From the NCBI GenBank assembly GCA_007133875.1, contig SLLW01000353.1, positions 1 to 7,793 of the forward strand: 7,793 nt of DNA. Reading direction: 5' to 3'. Shown one piece after another: positions 1 to 6,800 of the stretch. The position numbers and the translations under genes were made by a program. The notes below the pieces were generated by a model. That model was not told the DNA's origin and ran no database searches. It worked only from the letters and a program-made list of their open reading frames with translations. The stretch comes from Balneolales bacterium (GTDB lineage: Bacteria; Bacteroidota; Rhodothermia; Balneolales; Natronogracilivirgulaceae). Within the stretch, counting starts at the first letter, position 1. Each line of letters opens with the position of its first letter.

Positions 1-711
1 AAAAACATGGATAACTCCGGAAGCAGATGCATCATGAAGGGATGACGGGGAGGTGTCCACTTCCACCCGGTCGATACGGCTTGCGGGCAGCTGGTTTACG
101 TAGTGGCGGTCCCGCTCCCTGCCATCCACCATAATGACGATGTCACTGCTCCCCTCCATTGAAATATTCTGCTGGATATCAATCTGGATTCCGGGAATCA
201 TCCTCAGGATATCGGTGCCGTTATTTGAGGCATTCTTCATCAATTCATTCACATAAAAGGTGGTCTGGCCAGACCCGGTACGTGCACGCACCTGCTCCCC
301 GTTAAAAATGATCTCTTCATGGCTCAGAATATCCACCGGCAGACGGATCTCACCGAGAAACCGGTCAGAATCAGGGTCCAGATCTATGGGGCGGATGACG
401 GTTTCGTATCCGATGGCACTGATGGTGAGCTGGAAGCTGCCGGTTCCGGGAATGCGAAATGAGAAATCGCCATCCGGGCTGCTCGTCGTTCCACCGGCCA
501 ACACCGAACCGGTCACATCATACAGTGCGATATGGGCTGACGGGATCCCCTCAAGGGTCTCAGCATCAATGACCACACCCGATACAAACGGGTTCGGTTG
601 CGCTACTCCCGGAGATACCAACATGCCTGTGAATGCCGCTATCATCTGTGCAAATACGGTTACCATCAGGGCGAATAATACACTGTTGCATCGATAGTTT
701 TTTGTTTTCAT
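1..711 (-). CDS. TonB-dependent receptor, N-terminal part (cut by left edge)
   Basis: This is the first 237 codons of an outer-membrane receptor; the beta-barrel lies off the window. The ATG at 711 has a good Shine-Dalgarno, GGAG at 718-721, six bases upstream. Residues 1-37 form a signal peptide (basic KTKNYR, long hydrophobic stretch, likely cleavage after PGVA). Residues about 42-124 are a carboxypeptidase-regulatory-like beta-sandwich, with the typical VSGVVIDAETLEGIPSAHI start, SPDGDFSF turn and AIGYET strand. Residues about 150-237 match the TonB plug, with LRMIPGIQID, the IVIMVDGRE turn, and LPASRIDRVEVDTSPSS followed by ASGVIHV. The plug style is that of the outer-membrane beta-barrel family common in Bacteroidota. 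Such receptors import ligands using TonB/ExbB/ExbD energy, but the ligand cannot be told from this part. No SusD-like partner is visible. The LytTR gene upstream on the same strand, with a repeat array between them, is a candidate regulator (inference). Confidence 0.93.
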   Translation of the reverse strand, partial: MKTKNYRCNSVLFALMVTVFAQMIAAFTGMLVSPGVAQPNPFVSGVVIDAETLEGIPSAHIALYDVTGSVLAGGTTSSPDGDFSFRIPGTGSFQLTISAIGYETVIRPIDLDPDSDRFLGEIRLPVDILSHEEIIFNGEQVRARTGSGQTTFYVNELMKNASNNGTDILRMIPGIQIDIQQNISMEGSSDIVIMVDGRERDRHYVNQLPASRIDRVEVDTSPSSLHDASASGVIHVF

Positions 712-759
712 GGCCGTCTCCGTTCTGTCTGTTTTGGGTGATGTTCACCTGTTTTTACG

Positions 760-790
760 CAAATAGACGGAACATTACAGCTCCTTGCAA
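760..790 (-). promoter_or_regulatory. Putative Bacteroidota-type promoter of the receptor gene
   Basis: Read on the minus strand, TCTATTTG (767-760) matches the Bacteroidota -7 consensus TAnnTTTG at all fixed positions but one. A TTG (790-788) lies exactly 20 bases upstream, within the usual spacing for the -33 element. Transcription would begin near 753 and leave a leader of about 42 bases carrying the GGAG ribosome site. This is a pattern match only. The rest of 712-868 shows nothing else recognisable. Confidence 0.35.
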
Positions 791-868
791 GAGCGTGGGA
801 TACACAGCAAGCGTTTGTTACCGATGACAAGGATCGGCGCATTTGATGAGAAGGTTCGGCCTGTTTTT

Positions 869-1030
869 TGTGATGAACGGCTACCGGTTGTAACGAACGA
901 TTACCGGCTGTGACGACCGGCTGCAGGTTGTGATGGTCGGTTGCCGAAAGCGATGAATAGCTACAGGTTGTGATGACCGGTTTACCTCTTGTGATGACCA
1001 GCTACCTGCTGTGATGACCGGTTTACCGGT
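869..1030. repeat. Eight-unit 20-bp degenerate direct-repeat array, candidate LytTR operator
   Basis: Units start at 869, 889, 909, 929, 949, 969, 990 and 1010. They are 20 bp long, except that the sixth and eighth are 21 bp. The plus-strand consensus is TGTGATGACCGGYTACCGGT; unit 1 differs from it at one base, while units 2, 4 and 5 are more diverged. The last unit overlaps the stop codon of the LytTR gene. A 20-bp period is not a multiple of three, so this is not a protein repeat. On the minus strand the core of each unit reads roughly ACCGGTCAT or GCCGTTCAT. This resembles the LytTR-family site as I recall it, [TA][AC][CA]GTTN[AG][TG]; units 1 (873-881) and 2 (893-901) each match 8 of 9 positions. 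The array is upstream of the receptor's putative promoter. The repeat structure is certain; the operator role is inference. Confidence 0.85.
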
Positions 1031-1904
1031 ACCGCTTATATTGTGCCGGGAAATCTTTGGCATAACTTCGCGACACCGGAATCTCTGCGTCAATTCCGGA
1101 CATTTTCAACCGGAATCCGAGAGAGTTGCCGGTTGCGGCATCCACCTTTGCCAAATTCACCAAATATGCCCGGTGCGTCCTGGTGATGCAGGGAATGTGG
1201 GCAAGTTGCTTTTCGATGCTGGCGATGGTGTTGCGAATCACAACTTTCTGTACTTCATTGTTGCGAAACAGGAAAAAACGCACATAGTTATAATCCGATT
1301 CGGCGTAGATAAACTCACCGGGATAGAAATGGAGTTCATCTTTTTTGAGGGGTGATGTGATGCGCAGGGGCACCTCTGATTTCTCCACTTGTGAGAGCCG
1401 GGTCTCCCGGGTGGATAGCAGGGTTTCCTGTTCCTCTCCAATCCAGTACCGTGCATTCATTGCGGTAAACAACAGAAAGGGTACCATCCCGATAAGAATC
1501 CCGTTTTTCACGGAATCTGCAAATGTAGCAATATTCCACCGATCGGCAGATTCTTCAATGATGAAACCAGCAAAAAAGGCCGCGACACCCACCCCAAGCA
1601 GAACCAGGGCAATGGCCATTATTTCCTTTAAAATGGACCAGTCAGCCCTCGGTGAGAAATAGGGAATCTGTTTCAGGATAAGGATCAGAACAAATACCGA
1701 TACCCCGATCAAAAGGCAGTACATCGCCATGGTAATTTCATAGCTAAAAAAACGGGCGGGATTTGTCGCCAGTGGCCGGTAGAGGATCAGGAAGAAAAAG
1801 CAGAAAAGCGACAGGATGACAGAACCGCTCAGCGGATGTGCCAGGATATAATTTTGTGGACACTCCCTTTGAAACCACTGAATCATCCGTTTCCCTATTT
1901 CCAT
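1023..1904 (-). CDS. Membrane-bound LytTR-family transcriptional regulator
   Basis: A 293-residue protein starting at the ATG at 1904, which has AGGTGA four bases upstream. A TTG start at 1976 would add 24 residues but is less likely. Four hydrophobic segments are visible at about 28-44, 57-78, 92-115 and 134-150. A charged linker of about 35 residues follows (EEQETLLSTRETRLSQVEK), probably helical or coiled. Residues about 190-290 form the LytTR DNA-binding domain, with FIYAESDYNYVRFFL and the signature THRAYLVNLAKVDA, then IPVSRSYAKDF. There is no receiver or kinase domain, so it is not a normal two-component response regulator. It belongs to the class of LytTR proteins tethered to the inner membrane, where the signal presumably acts through the membrane part. 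The signal is unknown. The TonB receptor gene lies 311 bases downstream on the same strand, and the 20-bp repeat array between them may be the binding target. Confidence 0.9.
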   Translation of the reverse strand: MEIGKRMIQWFQRECPQNYILAHPLSGSVILSLFCFFFLILYRPLATNPARFFSYEITMAMYCLLIGVSVFVLILILKQIPYFSPRADWSILKEIMAIALVLLGVGVAAFFAGFIIEESADRWNIATFADSVKNGILIGMVPFLLFTAMNARYWIGEEQETLLSTRETRLSQVEKSEVPLRITSPLKKDELHFYPGEFIYAESDYNYVRFFLFRNNEVQKVVIRNTIASIEKQLAHIPCITRTHRAYLVNLAKVDAATGNSLGFRLKMSGIDAEIPVSRSYAKDFPAQYKRYR

Positions 1905-1908
1905 TGCT

Positions 1909-1914
1909 TCACCT
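1909..1914 (-). promoter_or_regulatory. Ribosome binding site deciding the LytTR start
   Basis: AGGTGA on the minus strand lies four bases upstream of the ATG at 1904. The alternative upstream TTG at 1976 has no comparable site, and the 24 residues it would add look like ordinary leader sequence. The ATG is therefore preferred. Confidence 0.6.
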
Positions 1915-1990
1915 GCCGAAAGCTTTTCTGTGAAATACTGTGCGTTCCGGCTCAGGCCTTCAGCCGGGTAAGGCAACCGGTCAGAATGTA

Positions 1991-2082
1991 ATAATATTCG
2001 CCTGATTCCGGAAGCCCGTTACCGGAATATAGGGAAGTACCGTCAAATGTTGTCCGTGAAATCAGGTGTCCCGGAATATTAT
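1991..2082. repeat. Nested inverted repeats upstream of the LytTR gene
   Basis: ATAATATTC (1991-1999) and its exact complement GAATATTAT (2074-2082) flank a second pair, ATTCCGG (2005-2011) and CCGGAAT (2022-2028), which is separated by a 10-base loop. CCGGAATAT also occurs twice in direct orientation (2022-2030 and 2071-2079). The cluster begins about 90 bases upstream of the LytTR ATG, a plausible place for an operator. No T-run follows, so it does not look like an intrinsic terminator. The function is unknown, and part of it could be chance in an intergenic region. Confidence 0.4.
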
Positions 2083-2181
2083 CCGATGACTATGCTGCCC
2101 GGGATCTGCACTATTTCAGTGCCGGGGTTGTATTCGTGCTGCATTTCACGTATTACAACTCCTTCCGGGACAAAGCAGGTC

Positions 2182-2226
2182 TGTACCCTGAACCCTGAAC
2201 CCTGAACCCTGTACCCTGTACCCTGA
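2182..2226. repeat. Heptanucleotide tandem repeat (TGAACCC / TGTACCC)
   Basis: Six perfectly phased 7-bp units plus three bases: TGTACCC, three TGAACCC, two TGTACCC, then TGA. Only one base varies (A or T at the third position). On the minus strand it reads as GGGTTCA/GGGTACA. It sits 20 bases beyond the stop codon of the oxidoreductase gene, in the stretch between it and the LytTR gene. Short intergenic heptamer arrays (STRR-type) are known from cyanobacteria and others. A slippage-prone tract like this can change copy number, but no reading frame or promoter obviously depends on it. Confidence 0.9.
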
Positions 2227-2246
2227 CGGAAATAGCGCTTCTCGTG

Positions 2247-3338
2247 TTACAGTTCCACCCGGGATCCGCCGTTTTGTGCCGATTCCATAATCGCACGTAC
2301 GATCCGGATATCTTCGAGACCGTCCTGGCCGGGAACAACCGCTGATCTGCCTTCCTTGATGGCCAGCGCTTCATTATTCATCTGGCGGGCCTGCTGATGG
2401 TCCGGGTCTTCCGGAAGTTCTGTGCCACTGCTGGTCTCCCCCTGTACCCGGGTATACGATTGAAACGGCTGCAAACGGTACCAGCCGTCGGTGCAAGTCA
2501 CCTCGAGATAATTCATGGAATCCCCGAAACTGGTTTCACACCGTGCAAAGATCCCATCGGGAAACTCCAGCTCAAATTCGGTGTATTCGTCCACTTCGCG
2601 GAACATCTCCGTCCGGTCGGCACGCTGTTTCCCGGTGACGGCGACGGGCTCCTTGCCGGTCATATGCCGGGCGGCATTGATCGGATAGACCCCCATATCG
2701 TATAAAGCGCCACCTCCCAGCGCCGCGGTCAGCCGCCAGTCGTTCTCCGGCCAGCTTCCCCGGAACCCGGCACCGCATGAGACTTCGCGAACCGCCCCAT
2801 AGGTTTGCTCCCTGCCATACCGGATCAGTGTCTGAGTATTGGGTTCATGATGCATCCGATGTCCCATCGAGAGATGCACGCGGTTCTTTTCAGCGGCATC
2901 CACAATGGCCTGACACTCATCCAGATCCATCGCCATCGGTTTTTCGCACCACACATGCTTGCCTGCCTCGGCGCCGGCAATCGAATCCCTTGCATGCTTA
3001 CCCGGAGGAGTCACCGAATAGATGATATCGATATCGTCATTATTGGCGATCTCATGCATGTTTTCATAATTATAGACATTGCGGTCGGGAATGCCGTATT
3101 GTTCCTGCCATTCCGGAATTTTGGATGGTGTGCCGGTGACAATACCGCGCAGTTCGCAATGATCGGTCTTCTGGAGTCCGGGGGCCAGCCGCCCGGTGCT
3201 GTAGTTTCCCAGGCCCACCAGGGCAACACCAAGTTTATCCCTTTTTTTGGGCAGGATGAGCGATGGGAACCACATTGAAGAGACCGCAAATGCGGATCCG
3301 AGTTTTAGAAAGTTCTTTCTGGAAATGGTGTCCGTCAT
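2247..3338 (-). CDS. Gfo/Idh/MocA family oxidoreductase, glucose-fructose oxidoreductase-like
   Basis: A complete 363-residue protein, ATG at 3338 to TAA at 2247. Residues 1-30 are a leader with SRKNFLKLGS, resembling the twin-arginine motif SRRxFLK but with Arg-Lys in place of Arg-Arg, followed by a hydrophobic stretch. Export, or anchoring as in Zymomonas GFOR, is therefore possible. Residues 36-155 are an NAD(P)-binding Rossmann fold, with GVALVGLGNYSTGR and then the family lysine in CEKPMAMD (EKP at 132-134). GHRMHH (159-164) leads into the substrate domain. GGGALYDMGVYPINAAR holds Asp214 and Tyr218, at the spacing seen for the catalytic pair in the GFOR group. The family oxidises or reduces sugars and cyclitols with a tightly held or exchangeable nicotinamide cofactor; the true substrate cannot be read here. 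The start lacks a clear Shine-Dalgarno and has an A-rich leader instead. No gene overlaps it, so it may be transcribed alone. Confidence 0.93.
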   Translation of the reverse strand: MTDTISRKNFLKLGSAFAVSSMWFPSLILPKKRDKLGVALVGLGNYSTGRLAPGLQKTDHCELRGIVTGTPSKIPEWQEQYGIPDRNVYNYENMHEIANNDDIDIIYSVTPPGKHARDSIAGAEAGKHVWCEKPMAMDLDECQAIVDAAEKNRVHLSMGHRMHHEPNTQTLIRYGREQTYGAVREVSCGAGFRGSWPENDWRLTAALGGGALYDMGVYPINAARHMTGKEPVAVTGKQRADRTEMFREVDEYTEFELEFPDGIFARCETSFGDSMNYLEVTCTDGWYRLQPFQSYTRVQGETSSGTELPEDPDHQQARQMNNEALAIKEGRSAVVPGQDGLEDIRIVRAIMESAQNGGSRVEL

Positions 3339-3391
3339 AGGATACTTTTTTTAATACTCGTTTCCCCGAAGGCTTTGCCATACACTACGCC

Positions 3392-3399
3392 CAAAGGTA
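3392..3399 (-). promoter_or_regulatory. Putative -7 element of the oxidoreductase gene
   Basis: TACCTTTG on the minus strand matches the Bacteroidota consensus TAnnTTTG at every fixed base. It lies 53 bases upstream of the ATG at 3338. A convincing TTG -33 box at 19-23 bases is missing; the best candidate is a weak CTG. It is a pattern match only. Confidence 0.4.
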
Positions 3400-3505
3400 G
3401 TCTTGCTAAATATAAAATTCTACAGATTTTATTCTTATCTATTTATACGCACCGGCGGGACAGGGTATTGTCATGTATTTCATGGCAATTTCTACACAAG
3501 TAATT

Positions 3506-3637
3506 TTATTTCCTTTGATGGATATACGGTTTCACGAGTTGCCCGGCACGTTTTTTTCCAGTATCGCCAGCAACTTTTTCAATAGCCTCATTGAGATCTG
3601 CATCGATTGAATAAAGTACTGCAATATCATTATTCAT
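3506..3637 (-). CDS. Small ORF of 43 residues, possible ribbon-helix-helix-like antitoxin or gene remnant
   Basis: I do not recognise this gene. The ATG at 3637 has a strong Shine-Dalgarno, GGGAGG at 3642-3647, and the frame ends at TAA 3506. The protein starts MNNDIAVLYSIDADLNEAIE and continues as KVAGDTGKKRAGQLVKPYIH. The spacing of Leu, Ile, TG, R, L and the terminal YI loosely follows the two helices of ribbon-helix-helix antitoxins, but the first strand is a poor fit. No toxin gene follows: the next 160 bases hold only very short frames. The same frame stays open upstream to 3763, with no ATG, GTG or TTG, and that stretch also looks protein-like (LKRIRANRHNSYYPKAPDIF). The ORF could therefore be the tail of a larger decayed gene. 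Either reading is uncertain. Confidence 0.35.
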   Translation of the reverse strand: MNNDIAVLYSIDADLNEAIEKVAGDTGKKRAGQLVKPYIHQRK

Positions 3638-3641
3638 TTTT

Positions 3642-3647
3642 CCTCCC
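3642..3647 (-). promoter_or_regulatory. Strong ribosome binding site ahead of the small ORF
   Basis: GGGAGG on the minus strand lies four bases before the ATG at 3637. It is the best Shine-Dalgarno in the window and the main reason to take the small ORF seriously. Confidence 0.5.
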
Positions 3648-3878
3648 GTCCATAAAAAGTATTTGAATATATCTGGTGCTTTCGGATAGTAGCTGTTATG
3701 CCGATTAGCTCGGATTCTTTTAAGATCAACAATTTTAACCGGATCATTCTTGATATTTGTTTTTTAAAAACATAAGGTAAGTACTACGTAAAGTGAATTT
3801 TCTATCCGGCCCGCAGAGGCTAAAACGGTATGGAATGATAAAATAACTTCAAACGAACGGTGGGGGCAGGGGTGGTTT

Positions 3879-6800
3879 ATGTATCAATGTATACAATATC
3901 CTGAAAGAGAAACCAGTGAAAAACCAGAACTTTTGGTCAGGAACGAAGCCAGAATTGGTTTAATACCGCAACCTATTGGCATACGTGATAATTTTAAAAA
4001 CCCGATAACGAAGAGTCTGAGTAAAAAGTCGGTTTTGCAAAAGCTTGTGATAGTTGGTTTATGGCTCACATCCTCAGTATTATGCGGTACAACATATGCC
4101 CAAAATAGTGGGACCGGTTTATCAAGTGATGTATCTGATGCTGTCAATAATGCAGAGCAACAAACCATTTCTGTGCCCGAAGGGAACGTAACCGAACTGA
4201 TCGATGCGATTAAAGCAGCTAACAATAATCCCGAAGCATCGACGATCATTACAGTGAGCGGGACATACAGACTTAGCCCGGATGCGGATCCCCGGATTCC
4301 TTTTGAACATGACGGTGATAACGGGCTGCCTTCCATCAATGCACCCATTACTATTATCGGAGAAAAGGCACTTATCAAGCGTGATTCAGATCTTTTTCAT
4401 AATTCAGATCCCTGTAATTCAGATGATTCAGACAGGTTTCGCATTTTTCACATTTCCGGTAATGGTCACTTAACATTGGAAAACATAGATGCCGTTAAAT
4501 TTGGATGTCCACAAGGCTCGGGGGATGAGCGACGGGGTGGTGCAATCATCAGCATCGAAGGTAAAGTAACTTTGATTAATAGCGAGGTCCTGAACAATGA
4601 GGCCCACCGCGGCGGCGCAATGTATAATGATGGAGGCGAAGTTGTAGTAAATAACAGCACGTTCTCCGGTAATGTAGCCCGGGCTTCGAGTATGGCAGAT
4701 GGTGGGATTCACAATACCAATGACGGAATCGTCGATATTCATTCCGGCAGTTTATTTAGCAATAACAGAGCAACATCAAGCAGAGGTGGTGGAGGTGGCA
4801 TTGCAAGTGAGACTGGTATCGTAGAGTTAACCAACAGTACCTTTTCGGATAATGTATCAGGCGGTAGCGGAGGGGGAATACGTAAAAGTGGTTCAGGGGT
4901 TATAAATATTCACCACAGTATGTTTTCTGATAATATATCGGATGGTGACGGAGGTGGTATCAACAATAGTGGTTCCAGTCATATGATCATTTTTAATAGC
5001 ACCTTTTCAAACAATGAGGCAGACAGTGATGGAGGTGGATTAATAAACACCAGCTCCGGTGATGTCACCCTCTTCAATAACGTCATTTCCGGGAATAGTG
5101 CCGGGGAAATTGGCGGAGGGATCTACATTACAGGGTCGGGTGATAATGAGATTGGTAAGAGTACAATATCGAATAACAGTGCAGGTGAATTTGGAGGAGG
5201 TGTTGCCAATCGCCGCAACCTTACCATTAGCAATTCACTTTTATTGGAAAATATTGCAGAAGATGGTGGCGGTGGAATCGATAATGACGATGGCGGCGAC
5301 GGACTTCTAAGGATAGTAAACAGTACTATACGGGAAAATAGTACCGGCGGGAATGGCGGGGCAGTACGTAACACCGAAGAATCGTTAAGTCGTTTGAGTT
5401 TTACCACCATAGATAACAATATTGCAGATGATCATGGAGGGGGGATATGGAACGATGGTGTATTCGAAATAAAAAATGCTATTGTTACTAACTCAGCAGG
5501 AGCGGACTGTCACAACGAAGGAGCAATCAATGCTGTGGGTGAAAACATAGACAGTGATGAAACATGTCCGGGATTTACTCAAGGCGGAATTGATCCGCTC
5601 CTTGATCCTGGAGGTCTGGAGAATCACGGTGGACCAACATTGACCATTGCTCTTGTCGAAGGAAGTCCGGCTATCAATGCAGCGAACGAATGTACCGATC
5701 TGGATGGTGTTTTGCTAGCTTTTGATCAACGTGAAGTATCCCGACCACAGGGATTAGCCTGTGATATCGGTGCTTATGAATACGACGACGAAGTTTTTGT
5801 AGTGGACGGTGATGTAACACAATTGATCGACCTTATCCTGGATGCAAATGCCCATCCGGATGAACCTGCGGTCATTGAGATCAGTGGTATATATACCCTG
5901 TCACCCGCCGAAGATGAACGCATTCCTTTTGACCATAACGGCAACACCGGTTTACCTGCAATTACCAGTGATATCACTATAAAGGGAAATGAAGCTGCGA
6001 TCAGACGTGATCCCGGATTAGGGTGTAGTGTTGAAGGTATGATACAGGACGGGGAGTTCCGGATTTTTTATGTCTCCGACGATGGTAATCTTGGTCTCGA
6101 AAATATTCAGGCAGTAAGTCATGGTTGTGCGGATGGATCGGACATTGAACGGAACGGTGGTGCGATCTACAATGAAGGTGGTGCGGTATCATTGGCAAAC
6201 GTCAGTTTGTTAAACAATAACGCTCATAACGGTGGGGATATCTACACAGACGGAGGGGAAGTATTTGTCCGGTCCACCACCTTTTCGGGTAGCGAAGCAA
6301 TCAATAATGGTGGTGGCATCTATAGCACAGGGCATGTAGTGGTGGAAATTGACGAAAGTACTTTTGCAGGCGTGACAGCAAGTCGCGGTGCCGGTATCTA
6401 TGGGACCGATGGAATGTGGACGATCACCGGTAGTACTTTTGAAAATAATTTAGTCAGCAGTCCCTTCAGAGATGGCGGGGGAATCAATAGTACCGGCGGA
6501 ACCTGGAATGTCTCACATTCTACTTTTTCCGGCAATGAAGCGGGCAGCAGCAATGGGCACGGTGGTGGTATCCTGGCTGATGGAAGCTGGACTATCACAG
6601 AAAGCACCTTTTCTAATAATACAGCAGGCAGCGACGGTGGTGGCATACGTAAATCCGGCAGCAGTGCTATGGAAATCATCGAAACAGATTTCACCGAAAA
6701 TGCAGCAGGCAGGCACGGTGGTGGATTCAGTACGCAGGATAACGGTGAAGTTACGATCTCGAACGGCAAGTTTACCCACAACACTGCAGCATTGAACGGT

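Larger units (their letters stand above)
3339..3878. other. AT-rich intergenic stretch between the leftward and rightward genes
   Basis: These 540 bases are visibly richer in A and T than the genes on either side. They carry the probable promoter of the oxidoreductase gene at the left and a short minus-strand ORF (3506-3637) in the middle. The right part includes an A/T palindrome near 3759-3772 (TGTTTTTTAAAAACA). No tRNA, transposase or clear intrinsic terminator was found. GATATTTG (3752-3759, plus strand) is a weak promoter-like match about 120 bases ahead of the long plus-strand gene, with no good partner box. Confidence 0.6.

Noticed and set aside
260..697. Plus-strand ORF of 145 codons
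   Set aside because: It lies antisense to the receptor gene, whose minus-strand product has a clear signal peptide, regulatory-like domain and plug; the plus-strand product looks like nothing.
869..1030. CRISPR array
   Set aside because: Units follow each other every 20-21 bp with no spacers, are degenerate, and no cas gene is near.
881..1093. Minus-strand ORF of 70 codons over the repeat array
   Set aside because: Its repetitive Ser-Gln-Pro look comes from reading the 20-bp array out of phase; it overlaps the end of the LytTR gene and has no ribosome site.
1905..1976. Upstream TTG start for the LytTR protein
   Set aside because: The ATG at 1904 has AGGTGA at good spacing, and the extra 24 residues add no recognisable feature.
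2005..2028. Intrinsic terminator
   Set aside because: The 7-bp arms fold, but no U-run follows on either strand.
2805..3278. Plus-strand ORF of 157 codons
   Set aside because: It is antisense to the Rossmann domain of the oxidoreductase, which has clear family motifs on the other strand.
3429..3473. Tiny toxin ORF after the small antitoxin-like ORF
   Set aside because: Only 14 codons (MKYMTIPCPAGAYK) with no ribosome site and no likeness to a known toxin.
4060..4095. Lipoprotein signal at Cys69 of the giant protein
   Set aside because: The residues before the cysteine (SVL) do not fit a lipobox, and a good signal peptidase I site follows after TTYA.
3884..4378. Minus-strand ORF of 164 codons with hydrophobic stretches
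   Set aside because: It mirrors the plus-strand signal peptide and cap region; the plus frame is open for 1305 codons with repeated motifs.
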